Positions 17,337 to 25,114 of a stretch of DNA of 64,000 nucleotides are shown here, piece by piece; position 1 is the first letter of the stretch; each line of letters begins with the position of its first letter. Below the pieces are notes generated by a model. That model was not told the origin of the DNA. It did no database searches and saw only the letters and a list, made by a program, of their open reading frames with translations. Both the position numbers and the translations under genes were made by a program. This DNA is from Streptomyces thermolilacinus SPC6 (GTDB taxonomy: Bacteria; Actinomycetota; Actinomycetes; Streptomycetales; Streptomycetaceae): the NCBI RefSeq assembly GCF_000478605.2, contig NZ_ASHX02000001.1, positions 620,001 to 684,000 on the forward strand. The letters are read 5' to 3'.

Positions 17337-17753
17337 GTGTCCACCGTCATCGAACAGGCCCTGCAAGCCCGCCTCGTCGCGTCCGCGCCCCGCATGGACG
17401 TGGTCCCGGTCGTCCTGCGCTACGACCCCGCCGACCCGTTCGCCGTCCGGATGGCCTTCCCCGCCGCGGCGACCCTCGAAGGGGTGGAGGCGGTGTGGGA
17501 GTTCTCCCGCGACCTGCTCGCGGCGGGGGCCGAGGGGCCCGCCGGAGTCGGTGACGTGCGGATGAGGCCGTTCGGCCACGACCGGACGGTGGTGGAGTTC
17601 CACGCCGTCGAAGGCGTCGCCATGGTCCACCTCCGCACCGGCGAGATCCGCCGCTTCCTGCGCCGCACCCGGCACGTGGTCCCCTCCGGGTGCGAGCACC
17701 TCTTCCTCGACCTCGACCGGGACCTGGCCCTGCTGCTGCGCGACGCCCGCTGA
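17337..17753 (+). CDS. SsgA-like protein (SALP), sporulation/cell-division regulator family
   Basis: A 138-residue SsgA/SsgB family protein, a family found only in morphologically complex actinomycetes, where members position FtsZ, control septation and act in spore-wall synthesis. Family features are VPVVLRYDPADPFAVRMAF, WEFSRDLLAAG, GVGDVRMRPF, FLRRTRHVVPSGCEHLFLDLDRDLALLL. The GTG at 17337 follows CGAGGGAGCCGGAC. It stands alone between divergent and co-directional neighbours that are not obviously developmental. Which of the SsgA-G subtypes it is cannot be decided from the sequence alone. Confidence 0.92.
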   Translation: MSTVIEQALQARLVASAPRMDVVPVVLRYDPADPFAVRMAFPAAATLEGVEAVWEFSRDLLAAGAEGPAGVGDVRMRPFGHDRTVVEFHAVEGVAMVHLRTGEIRRFLRRTRHVVPSGCEHLFLDLDRDLALLLRDAR

Positions 17754-18143
17754 CCTGCACCGGTCGCCGCGCCGTCGCACCCTCGTACCGCCGCCCTGTC
17801 ATACCCCCCGCGCCGCCGTGCCGCCGTGCCGCCGTGCCGCCGTAAATCGTTTGCCGTCCCTCCCCGGCCCGTCCTAGCGTTCTCCTCGGCCCCATTGCCG
17901 TCGATCGGAGCAGGACATTGCTCGTCTGAGGTCTTGAGACACCGTGCCGCCGCACCCCGCGCGCCTTCGCGTGCCGTGCGTGCCGCCCGTGTACGACCTC
18001 GGCTTACGAGCCCGTCCCCCGCCCTGCCGCACCGCCCCTCCCCGAGGGCGCCGTGCCCCGCGGTGTGCCGCAGCCCGCCCCGGTCGTCCACCCGGTGTCT
18101 CACCCGTTGCCCCGAACCCTTCTCACGCAACCGGGAGACACTC
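17754..18143 (+). promoter_or_regulatory. Promoter and long leader of the ABC-F gene
   Basis: TTGCCG (17851-17856) and TAGCGT (17875-17880), 18 bp apart, form a good housekeeping-type promoter. It leaves a leader of more than 250 bases before the ATG at 18144. Just upstream of the promoter lies a run of GCCGT/GCC repeats (17811-17843). Within the leader, GGAGCAGGAC is followed by a possible tiny reading frame (TTG-CTC-GTC-TGA, near 17920). The leader also holds short inverted repeats such as CTCG...CGAG (about 17997-18009). Long leaders of ABC-F resistance genes often work by ribosome-dependent attenuation; whether this one does is not shown. Confidence 0.5.
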
Positions 18144-19763
18144 ATGTCTTTTCCCCACGCCCACCCCGCCCTCTCCTGTGCCGGCCTCACCTTCGCCTGG
18201 CCCGACGGCACCCCCGTCCTCGACGGGCTGAACCTCGCGGTCGGCCCCGGCCGCACCGGCCTCATCGGCCGCAACGGGTCGGGCAAGTCCACCCTGTTGA
18301 AGCTGCTCGGGGGAGAGCTGCCCCCGGTCTCGGGGACGGTCCGCGCCGCGGGGGACATCGGCTACCTCCCGCAGGACGCCGCGCTGGACACGGCGCTGCG
18401 GGTGGACGAGGCGCTCGGCATCGCCGCGACGCGGGCCGCCCTGCACGCCATCGAGTCCGGCGACGTACGCGAGGAGCACTTCACGGCCGTCGGCGACGAC
18501 TGGGACGTGGAGGAGCGGGCCCGTGCCATGCTCGACCAGCTCGGCCTGGAGCGGGTCGGCCTCGACCGCACCACCCGGGAACTGTCGGGCGGCGAGTGCG
18601 TTCTGCTGCGGCTCGCCGCGCTGCTCCTGGCGCGCCCCGCGGTCCTGCTGCTGGACGAGCCGACGAACAACCTCGACCTCCACGCCCGGCGCCGCCTCTA
18701 CGCGGCGGTGGACGCCTGGCAGGGCGTCCTCGTCGTGGTCAGCCACGACCGGGAGCTGCTGGAGCGGGTGGACCGCGTCGCGGAGCTGCGCGACGGCGAG
18801 GTCACCTGGTACGGCGGTCCGTACTCCGCGTACGAGGAGGCCGTCGCCGCCGAGCAGGAGGCGGCCGAGCGGATGGTCCGCGCCGCCGAGTCCGATGTGC
18901 GCAGACAGCGGCGGGAGATGGCGGAAGCGCAGGTGAAGCTGGCGAAGCGGAAGAGGTACGGCGATAAGCAGGCCGCGAACAAGGCGGTGCCGCCCATCGT
19001 GGCGGGCGCCCTGAAGCGGGCCGCGCAGGTCTCGGCGGGCAAGCACCGCGCGGTGCACGCCCAGCGTCTGGAGCAGGCGCGGGAGCGGCTGGACGAGGCC
19101 GTGGAGGCCGTACGGGACGACGACGCGATCCGGGTGGAGCTGCCGTACACGGCCGTGCCGCCGGGCCGGGGCGTGCTGCTCCTGCGGGACCTGACCCTGC
19201 GCCACGGGGCGCGGCTTGACGGCGACTTCGAGGTGCGCGGGCCGGAGCGGGTCGCCCTGGTGGGGCGGAACGGGTCGGGCAAGTCCACGCTGCTGCGGAC
19301 GGTCGCCGGGGAACTGGAGCCGGTCGCGGGCGAGGCGCTCGTCCGCGTACCGCACCGCTTCCTGCCGCAGCGCCTCGACGTGCTGGACGACGAGCTGACC
19401 GTGGTGGAGAACGTGGCGCGGTTCGCGCCCGACGCCACGCCGAACCGCGTCCGGGCGCGCCTCGCTCGGTTCCTGTTCCGGGGCGCGAAGGCCGACCAGC
19501 GGGCGGGGACCCTGTCGGGCGGCGAGCGGTTCAGGGCGACGCTGGCGGCGCTGCTGCTGGCCGAGCCCGCGCCGCAGCTGCTGATGCTGGACGAGCCGAC
19601 GAACAACCTGGACATGGCGAGCGTGCGGAGCCTCGTCCAGGCGCTGGAGGCGTACGAGGGGGCGCTGCTCGTGGCCAGCCACGACGTGCCGTTCCTGGAG
19701 GCGATCGGCATCACACGCAGGCTCGATCTCGACGCCCTCACCTCCTCCCATAACGGAACGTAA
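18144..19763 (+). CDS. ABC-F family ATP-binding protein (ribosome-acting)
   Basis: A 539-residue protein of two fused ATPase domains and no membrane span. Each half has a Walker A GRNGSGKST, an ABC signature (LSGGECVLLRLAALLLARP, LSGGERFRATLAALLLAEP) and a Walker B with LDEPTNNLD. The linker between them (about residues 230-320, rich in Lys, Arg and Glu) is the P-site tRNA-interaction motif region. Such proteins bind the ribosomal E site to rescue stalled or antibiotic-blocked ribosomes. ATG at 18144 follows CCGGGAGACACTC; earlier in-frame codons overlap the leader. Antibiotic resistance and a housekeeping translation role are both possible. Confidence 0.92.
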   Translation: MSFPHAHPALSCAGLTFAWPDGTPVLDGLNLAVGPGRTGLIGRNGSGKSTLLKLLGGELPPVSGTVRAAGDIGYLPQDAALDTALRVDEALGIAATRAALHAIESGDVREEHFTAVGDDWDVEERARAMLDQLGLERVGLDRTTRELSGGECVLLRLAALLLARPAVLLLDEPTNNLDLHARRRLYAAVDAWQGVLVVVSHDRELLERVDRVAELRDGEVTWYGGPYSAYEEAVAAEQEAAERMVRAAESDVRRQRREMAEAQVKLAKRKRYGDKQAANKAVPPIVAGALKRAAQVSAGKHRAVHAQRLEQARERLDEAVEAVRDDDAIRVELPYTAVPPGRGVLLLRDLTLRHGARLDGDFEVRGPERVALVGRNGSGKSTLLRTVAGELEPVAGEALVRVPHRFLPQRLDVLDDELTVVENVARFAPDATPNRVRARLARFLFRGAKADQRAGTLSGGERFRATLAALLLAEPAPQLLMLDEPTNNLDMASVRSLVQALEAYEGALLVASHDVPFLEAIGITRRLDLDALTSSHNGT

Positions 19764-19811
19764 GGGGACAGCGGCGCGGATGGGCTTGGCGGGGGCCTTA
19801 CGGCCTGCTTA

Positions 19812-19844
19812 ACCTACGGTCTCGTAACCTACGAGCCCGTAGGT
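19812..19844. promoter_or_regulatory. 33-bp near-perfect palindrome, candidate operator of the desaturase gene
   Basis: The arms are ACCTACGG-n-CTCGTA (19812-19826) and TACGAG-n-CCGTAGGT (19830-19844) around a three-base centre; 14 of 15 pairs match. The same bases also contain two direct copies of AACCTACG. The palindrome ends 26 bp before the GTG start and overlaps the expected promoter. Size and symmetry fit a TetR-type repressor binding as two dimers. Confidence 0.72.
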
Positions 19845-19870
19845 AATGATCTGTTTCTCCAGGAGCCCCC

Positions 19871-20845
19871 GTGACCCTTACCTCTCCTCACCTCGGCAGT
19901 TCGGCGGAGTGGACTGATGCCCGGCTGCTGTACGCGTTGGAAGAGGTGGTCGAGAAGGAGCTGAACCGCCACCTCAAGGTCGCCAAGGACTGGATGCCGC
20001 ACGAGTACGTCCCCTGGTCGGACGGCCGGAACTTCCCCGGCCTCTTCGAGGACGGGGAGGCGTGGGAGCCGCAGCAGTCGAAGGTGTCCGACGTGGGCCG
20101 GATCGCCCTGGTGGTGAACCTGCTCACGGAGGACAACCTGCCGAGCTACCACCACGAGATCGCCACCCTCTTCGGCCGGGACGGCGCCTGGGGCACCTGG
20201 GTGCACCGCTGGACCGCCGAGGAGGGGCGCCACGGCATCGTGATGCGGGACTACCTGCTCACGTCGCGCGCGGTGGACCCGGACAAGCTGGAGCAGTTCC
20301 GGATGGCCCACATGAGCGAGGGCTTCGAGTCGGACAACCGGCACTCGATGCTGCACTCGGTGGCGTACGTGGCGTTCCAGGAGCTGGCGACGCGGATCTC
20401 GCACCGCAACACGGGCCATCAGTCGGGCGACCCGGTGTGCGACCGGATGCTGGCGCGCATCGCGCTGGACGAGAACCTGCACATGGTCTTCTACCGGAAC
20501 CTGCTGGGCGCGGCGTTCGAGCTGGCCCCGGACCTCACGATGTGCGCGGTGCGGGACGTGGTGGTCAACTTCCGGATGCCCGGGCACGGCATGCCGGGCT
20601 TCGAGCGGGCGGCGGCCCGGATGGCCATCGGCGAGATCTACAACCTGCGCATCCACCACGACGACGTGCTCCAGCCGGTGCTGCGCTTCCTGAAGGTGCT
20701 GGAGATCGACGGGCTCGGCCCGGAGGGTCTCAAGGCGCAGGAGGAGCTCGGCCTGTACATGAACGGGCTGGACACGGAGGCGGCGAAGTTCGACGAGAAG
20801 CTCGCCGCGCGCAAGGCCCGGATGGCGGCCCGCGCCGCGGGCTGA
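19871..20845 (+). CDS. Acyl-[acyl-carrier-protein] desaturase
   Basis: A 324-residue soluble di-iron desaturase of the plant stearoyl-ACP type (FA_desaturase_2). It introduces a double bond into an ACP- or CoA-bound acyl chain using ferredoxin and O2. Iron ligands are visible as Glu87 with His94 nearby (LLTEDNLPSYHHE), Glu117/Glu118 and His121 (WTAEEGRHG) and the second cluster ALDENLHMVFYRN. GTG at 19871 follows CCAGGAGCC. The gene has its own promoter region with a strong palindrome. It converges on the WhiB-like gene over a hairpin. Mycobacterial relatives are DesA1/DesA2. Probable job: adjusting membrane lipid unsaturation. Confidence 0.93.
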   Translation: MTLTSPHLGSSAEWTDARLLYALEEVVEKELNRHLKVAKDWMPHEYVPWSDGRNFPGLFEDGEAWEPQQSKVSDVGRIALVVNLLTEDNLPSYHHEIATLFGRDGAWGTWVHRWTAEEGRHGIVMRDYLLTSRAVDPDKLEQFRMAHMSEGFESDNRHSMLHSVAYVAFQELATRISHRNTGHQSGDPVCDRMLARIALDENLHMVFYRNLLGAAFELAPDLTMCAVRDVVVNFRMPGHGMPGFERAAARMAIGEIYNLRIHHDDVLQPVLRFLKVLEIDGLGPEGLKAQEELGLYMNGLDTEAAKFDEKLAARKARMAARAAG

Positions 20846-20876
20846 CGGCCGCCGGCACGGCGCTCAGCGGCGGCCG
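20846..20876. terminator. Bidirectional terminator, 9-bp perfect stem
   Basis: CGGCCGCCG (20846-20854) pairs with CGGCGGCCG (20868-20876) over a 13-base loop that contains the stop codon of the WhiB-like gene. It serves the convergent desaturase and WhiB-like genes. Confidence 0.65.
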
Positions 20877-21274
20877 GCGCGCCGCCGCTTGAGCTCGTAC
20901 CGCTCCTGCTCGGAGAGCCCGCCCCACACGCCGAACCGCTCGTCGTGCGTGAGCGCGTACTCCAGGCATGCCTCGCGGATGTCGCAGAGCCCGCAGAGGA
21001 ACTTCGCCTCGCGGGTGGAGGAGCCCGGCTCGGGGAAGAACAGCTCGGGCCCGGTCTGGGCGCACAGGGCGCTCTCCTGCCAGGACAGCTCGGCCTCGGC
21101 CGGGGCGAGCGCGGGCCGCTCGGCGGGGCGGTCCAGCGTACGGAGCGGGGAGCGCTCCTCCGTGCGGGCCGCCGGACGGTCGTCCGCGCGGTACAGGGGG
21201 CGCTCCTCCCGGCGGGCCGCGACGCGGTCATCCGTGCGGCGGACGGGGCGCTCTTCGATGATGTGGGTCGGCAT
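20864..21274 (-). CDS. WhiB-like iron-sulfur transcription regulator with repetitive N-terminal extension
   Basis: A 136-residue Wbl protein. The C-terminal 73 residues (SWQESALCAQTGPELFFPEP onward) are very close to WhiB itself. Cys71, Cys94, Cys97 and Cys103 bind the [4Fe-4S] cluster, GVWGG (115-119) is the turn that contacts the primary sigma factor, and the tail KRRRAGRR is the DNA-binding patch. Unlike classical WhiB, residues 8-53 form an extension of imperfect charged repeats (RTDDRVAARREER, RADDRPAARTEER, RTLDRPAERP). The ATG at 21274 is the only good start. The extension might mediate protein contacts. Role: redox- or NO-sensing control of development or stress genes, by family. Confidence 0.92.
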   Translation of the reverse strand: MPTHIIEERPVRRTDDRVAARREERPLYRADDRPAARTEERSPLRTLDRPAERPALAPAEAELSWQESALCAQTGPELFFPEPGSSTREAKFLCGLCDIREACLEYALTHDERFGVWGGLSEQERYELKRRRAGRR

Positions 21275-21295
21275 GCGGACCACGCTGCCCCACGC

Positions 21296-21324
21296 CGATA
21301 AACGACCCGTCAACAACGGATCAA
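21296..21324 (-). promoter_or_regulatory. Candidate promoter of the WhiB-like gene
   Basis: On the minus strand TTGATC (21324-21319) and TTATCG (21301-21296) are 17 bp apart, about 22 bp before the ATG at 21274. The boxes and spacing fit a housekeeping sigma factor. Confidence 0.5.
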
Positions 21325-21401
21325 CGCCCGTGGAGCGGTCGCTCCCCGTCAGGATGGTCCCGCGCACGGTGACAGGACAAGGGGTTCCCCGGCCAGGCGT
21401 G

Positions 21402-22205
21402 TCACCCCGTCTGGCGCGTTTGCCCCAGGACGGCGAAGCGGGCCCCGTACGGGTCGGTGAGCTTGGCGCAGCGGCCGATGCCCGGCAGGTCGGCGGGGCC
21501 CTTGCGGACCTTGCCGCCGCCGCGCTCGGCCTCCGCGACGGCCGCGTCGAGGTCGTCCACCGCGAAGTACGGCGTCCACGACGGCCCGCCCGCGGCCTCC
21601 GACGGGTCGTCCGCGAGCGGCACGACGGCGCCGAACGCGTCGTCCATCGAGGCGAGGCCGGTCCCGGACGGCTGGAGCAGCGTGTATCCGCCTCCCTCGC
21701 CGCCGGTGGCGGTGTGGGCCTCCGTGCCGAAGACCATGTCGTAGAACGACAGGTCGGCGACGGGGTCCGGGGTGTACAGCTCCGTCCAGTACAGCGCGCC
21801 CGGTTCGCCCACCGTGTCGAGGCCCCGGGTCCTGCCGGGCTCCCACACACCGAAACCCGCCCCGGTGGGGTCGGTGAACAGGGCCATCCGGCCGAGGTCG
21901 CCGACCCGCATCGGGTCGAGGGCGACGCTGCCGCCGCCCGCGCGCACGGCGGTCGCCGCGGCCTCCGCGTCGGGGGTGCGGAAATAAAGCGTCCAGGCGG
22001 CCGGGCCCTGCTCGGGCGGGACGGTCATGCCGCCCGCGACCGTCCGGCCGTCCCTGGTGAACATCCCGTAGCCGCCGAACTCGGGGTCGCCCGGTGTGAA
22101 CTCCCAGCCGAACAGAGCCCGGTAGAACGCGTGCGCCCCGTCGATGTCGGGCGCGCCGAGGTCCACCCAGATCGGGGACCCGGTGACGAAACGGGTGGTC
22201 AGCAT
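21402..22205 (-). CDS. Two-domain VOC family protein
   Basis: A 267-residue protein made of two VOC half-modules in tandem. The first begins GSPIWVDLGAPDIDGAHAFYRALFGWEF, the second GALYWTELYTPDPVADLSFYDMVFG. Each ends with a DPTGAGFGVWEP or DPYGARFAVLGQ strand. This is the layout of CFP-30B/hydroxylase-type glyoxalase proteins common in Streptomyces, mostly of unknown substrate. ATG at 22205 follows GAAGAAGGAGTGAC, a strong ribosome site. It begins 7 bp after the stop of the Prim-PolC-type gene and is probably co-transcribed with it, although no functional link is evident. Confidence 0.88.
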   Translation of the reverse strand: MLTTRFVTGSPIWVDLGAPDIDGAHAFYRALFGWEFTPGDPEFGGYGMFTRDGRTVAGGMTVPPEQGPAAWTLYFRTPDAEAAATAVRAGGGSVALDPMRVGDLGRMALFTDPTGAGFGVWEPGRTRGLDTVGEPGALYWTELYTPDPVADLSFYDMVFGTEAHTATGGEGGGYTLLQPSGTGLASMDDAFGAVVPLADDPSEAAGGPSWTPYFAVDDLDAAVAEAERGGGKVRKGPADLPGIGRCAKLTDPYGARFAVLGQTRQTG

Positions 22206-22212
22206 GGGTGTG

Positions 22213-23220
22213 TCACTCCTTCTTCGCGCGGCTCGGCTGCACGCGCTTGGGCTCTCCGGGCATCTTGGGGTAGTCCGGCGGGTACGGCAGGTCGCCCAGC
22301 CCGTGGTCCCGCTCGTCGCGCTCGGCGAGTTCCAGCAGGCCCTCCAGACCGAAGGCGTGGTCGTCCATGTCGGCGTGGACGTCACCCTGCTCGGCGTACC
22401 GGGCGGGCATGGTGATCAGGTCGAAGTCGCGCGGGTCGGCCGCGTCGAGCTCCTCCCAGCGCAGCGGCGCCGAGACGGGGGCGTGGGGACGGGGGCGTAC
22501 GGAGTAGGCGGAGGCGATGGTGCGGTCGCGGGCCGTCTGGTTGTAGTCCACGAAGATCCGCTCGCCGCGCTGCTCCTTCCACCAGGCGGTGGTGACCTTG
22601 CCGGGCATGCGGCGCTCCAGTTCGCGGCCGACGGCGATGGCGGCGCGGCGCACCCCGGTGAACGTCCAGCGCGGCTCGATCGGCACGAAGACGTGCAGGC
22701 CGCGCCCGCCGGACGTCTTGGGCCAGCCGCGCAGCCCGTACTCGTCGAGGAGGGCGCGCAGTCCGTGGGCGGCGCGGACGGCGTCGGCGAAGCCCGTGCC
22801 GGGCTGCGGGTCGAGGTCGATGCGCAGCTCGTCGGGGTGGTCGGTGGCGTCGCCGCGTACCGGCCAGGGGTGGAAGGTGAGGGTGCCGAGGTTGGCGGCC
22901 CACAGGACCGCGGCGATCTCGGTGGGGCGGATCTCGTCGGCGGAGCGGCCGCTGGGGAAGGCGATGTGGGCGGTGGTGATCCAGTCGGGGAGGTTCTTGG
23001 GGGCGCGTTTCTGGAAGAACGACTCGCCGCCGACCCCGTCCGGGAAGCGCTCCAGGGTGGTGGGCCGGTCGCGCAGCGCCCGGGTGATGCCGTCGCCGAC
23101 GGCGAGGAAGTACCGGGCGACGTCCAGCTTCGTGAACCCGCGCTCCGGGAAGTACACCTTGTCCGGGTTGGACAGGCGCACGGTCCGCCCGCCGGCCTCC
23201 AGCTCCACCGCTTCTCCCAT
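22213..23220 (-). CDS. LigD-type primase-polymerase, Prim-PolC-like
   Basis: A 335-residue stand-alone polymerase domain of the archaeo-eukaryotic primase superfamily, as in the LigD PolDom. Catalytic motifs are visible: Asp135 and Asp137 in LRIDLDPQPGTGF, the SGGRGLHVFVP nucleotide-binding segment (Ser170, His176), and Asp225 in IFVDYNQTARDRTIASAYS. There is no nuclease or ligase domain. It is divergent from ligC with 66 bp between starts, the same arrangement as mycobacterial Prim-PolC (Rv3730c) and LigC (Rv3731), where Prim-PolC fills short gaps with ribonucleotides and LigC seals them in excision repair. The start has only a weak ribosome site and may be leaderless. Confidence 0.92.
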   Translation of the reverse strand: MGEAVELEAGGRTVRLSNPDKVYFPERGFTKLDVARYFLAVGDGITRALRDRPTTLERFPDGVGGESFFQKRAPKNLPDWITTAHIAFPSGRSADEIRPTEIAAVLWAANLGTLTFHPWPVRGDATDHPDELRIDLDPQPGTGFADAVRAAHGLRALLDEYGLRGWPKTSGGRGLHVFVPIEPRWTFTGVRRAAIAVGRELERRMPGKVTTAWWKEQRGERIFVDYNQTARDRTIASAYSVRPRPHAPVSAPLRWEELDAADPRDFDLITMPARYAEQGDVHADMDDHAFGLEGLLELAERDERDHGLGDLPYPPDYPKMPGEPKRVQPSRAKKE

Positions 23221-23286
23221 GGGCGCCACGGTAGGCGGAGCACGCACAACGCGCATATCGGGATGATCCGGGCGCAGAATCGTGCC

Positions 23287-24351
23287 ATGGACCTGCCGGT
23301 GATGCCGCCCGTGAAACCGATGCTCGCCAAGAGCGTGAAGAAGATCCCGCCGGGGATGCACTACGAGGCGAAGTGGGACGGCTTCCGCGCGATCGTCCAC
23401 CGCGACGGGGACGAGGTGGTGATCGGCAGCCGTACGGGCAAGCCGCTGACCCGCTACTTCCCCGAGCTGGTGGACGCCGCGCGGGAGCGGCTGCCCGAGC
23501 GGTGCGTGGTGGACGGTGAGATCGTCATCGCGCACGGCGGGCGGCTGGACTTCGACCGGCTGACCGAGCGCATCCACCCGGCGGACTCGCGGGTGCGGAT
23601 GCTGGCCGGGCGGACCCCGGCGCGGTTCGTCGCCTTCGACCTGCTGGCACTGGACGACGCGTCCCTGATGGACGAGCCGCTGACGGAGCGGCGGGCGGCG
23701 CTGGAGCGGGTACTCGGCGACGTGCGGCCGCCGGTGCACGTGGCGCCCGCGACGACCGACGCGGCCGTGGCGGAGCGGTGGTTCGAGCAGTACGAGGGCG
23801 CCGGGCTCGACGGGGTGATCGCCAAGCCGCTGGACCTGCGCTACCGGCCGGACGCGCGGCTCATGTACAAGATCAAGCACGAGCGGACGGCGGACGTGGT
23901 GGTGGCCGGGTACCGGCTGCACAAGACCGGCCCCGTCGTCGGTTCGCTGCTGCTCGGCCTGTACGACGAGGGGGGCACGCTCCAGCACGTCGGGGTGTGC
24001 GCCGCGTTCACGGCCGCGCGGCGGCGGGAGCTGGTCGACGAGCTCGCCCCGCTGGTCATGGTCCCGCCGGACGGGCACCCCTGGGCGTCCTGGGCGGACG
24101 CCGCCGCGCACGAGAGCGCCCGGCTGCCGGGGGCGCCGAGCCGCTGGTCGGGCAAGAAGGACCTGTCGTGGGTGCCGCTGCGCCCCGAGCGGGTCTGCGA
24201 GGTCGGGTACGACCACATGGAGGGCGACCGGTTCCGGCACACGGCCCAGTTCCGGCGGTGGCGCCCGGACCGCACGCCGGAGAGCTGCGGCTACGCGCAG
24301 CTGGAGGAGCCCGTGTCGTACGACCTGGACGAGGTGCTGTCGGGGCCCTGA
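23287..24351 (+). CDS. ligC: ATP-dependent DNA ligase LigC
   Basis: A 354-residue DNA ligase with nucleotidyltransferase and OB-fold domains. Lys29 in YEAKWDGFRA is the adenylated residue (KxDG motif). Further nucleotidyltransferase motifs are SRTGKPLTRYFPEL, VVDGEIVI, FVAFDLLA, GLDGVIAKP and YKIKHERTADVVVAGYR. The protein follows mycobacterial LigC closely along its length, from MDLPVMPPVKPMLAKSVKKI to the C-terminal FRHTAQFRRWRPDR and YAQLEEP. The divergent neighbour is a Prim-PolC homologue. Expected role: sealing nicks after gap filling in excision repair, or backup end joining. A 13-bp-stem terminator follows. Confidence 0.94.
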   Translation: MDLPVMPPVKPMLAKSVKKIPPGMHYEAKWDGFRAIVHRDGDEVVIGSRTGKPLTRYFPELVDAARERLPERCVVDGEIVIAHGGRLDFDRLTERIHPADSRVRMLAGRTPARFVAFDLLALDDASLMDEPLTERRAALERVLGDVRPPVHVAPATTDAAVAERWFEQYEGAGLDGVIAKPLDLRYRPDARLMYKIKHERTADVVVAGYRLHKTGPVVGSLLLGLYDEGGTLQHVGVCAAFTAARRRELVDELAPLVMVPPDGHPWASWADAAAHESARLPGAPSRWSGKKDLSWVPLRPERVCEVGYDHMEGDRFRHTAQFRRWRPDRTPESCGYAQLEEPVSYDLDEVLSGP

Positions 24352-24426
24352 GCCGCGGGCGCGGAGACGGGGGGCGGCGTGGGTGCAGGGCCTGGACGGC
24401 ACGGCTGCTGGGCGGCGAGGGCCAGG

Positions 24427-24463
24427 CGCGGGGCGCGGGTCCGCGACGGGCCCGCGCCCCGCG
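24427..24463. terminator. Bidirectional terminator, 13-bp perfect stem
   Basis: CGCGGGGCGCGGG (24427-24439) pairs perfectly with 24451-24463 over an 11-base loop. TTCTCGT follows on the plus strand. It ends ligC and, from the other side, the broken small gene at 24484-24679. Confidence 0.8.
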
Positions 24464-24483
24464 TTCTCGTCCCCGCCGGGGGG

Positions 24484-24679
24484 TCACTCCCCCTCGCGCT
24501 CGCCCTTCGGGCCGCGTCCCCGTTCGGTGCGGGGCCCTCGGGAGCGCCATCCGGGCGACCTCTGCGAGGTGGCGTTGGCCTCGTCGTTGGCCTCCTGGTC
24601 GTCAGACGCCGCGGTCCTCGGCCTCCTTGCGGAGCCGGGCGCGGTGGATGTCGTACTTCTTGCTGCCTGGCTCGGGCAT
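24484..24679 (-). pseudogene. Small conserved-looking gene broken by a single-base frameshift
   Basis: An ATG at 24679 with an excellent GGAGGTGATC ribosome site opens MPEPGSKKYDIHRARLRKEA, which stops after 25 residues (TGA at 24604-24602). Immediately beyond, in another frame, the DNA encodes DQEANDEANATSQRSPGWRS followed by RGPRTERGRGPKGER and a stop at 24484. Removing one base near 24600 joins the two into a charged protein of about 64 residues. The strong start site and the continuous hydrophilic, helix-prone composition on both sides of the break argue for a recently broken gene or a sequencing error rather than chance. The function of the intact protein is unknown. Confidence 0.6.
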
Positions 24680-24850
24680 GCGATCACCTCCGGCCGGTGC
24701 GGGTACCCCTCGGGGGGCCGGGAAACGCCGGAACGGTTGCAGGACGGATACAGACCCGGGGGAAGACCGGGGCCCGGGAGCCGTCACCATGGAGGGGTAC
24801 ACCCCGCACCCGGCGCCTGCCAGAAGCAGGACAGCAGTAAAGGACCTCAC

Positions 24851-25111
24851 GTGACCGTGTCGCGTCTCTTCCCCGTCCCGATCCCCGACCACGTCGCCGC
24901 CCTGATCGGTTCCTGCATGCCGACGGGCGTCCTGCAGGCGGAGATCGACGCCGAGTGCGCGGCCCGCGAGGTGCGCCGCTTCCGGGGTCCGATGTGCCAG
25001 GAGGACCAGGCCGACCGGGAGCACGCGCTCGCGGCGCTGGCCCGCGCGAACAAGATCCTCGCCGCGTACAACCCGGGTCTGGTGCTCCGCCCCGGCGGCG
25101 GGATCGTCTGA
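24851..25111 (+). CDS. Small conserved-type hypothetical protein
   Basis: An 86-residue protein starting at the GTG at 24851 after AAAGGACCTCAC. The sequence VTVSRLFPVPIPDHVAALIG is followed by a helical acidic region (LQAEIDAECAAREVRRFRGP, EDQADREHALAALARANKIL) and AAYNPGLVLRPGG. It contains two Cys (residues 22 and 34) and a further one at 49. No domain is recognised. It ends 3 bp from the stop of the convergent YchJ gene. Codon use is normal for the window, so it is probably real. Confidence 0.6.
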   Translation: MTVSRLFPVPIPDHVAALIGSCMPTGVLQAEIDAECAAREVRRFRGPMCQEDQADREHALAALARANKILAAYNPGLVLRPGGGIV

Positions 25112-25114
25112 CGG

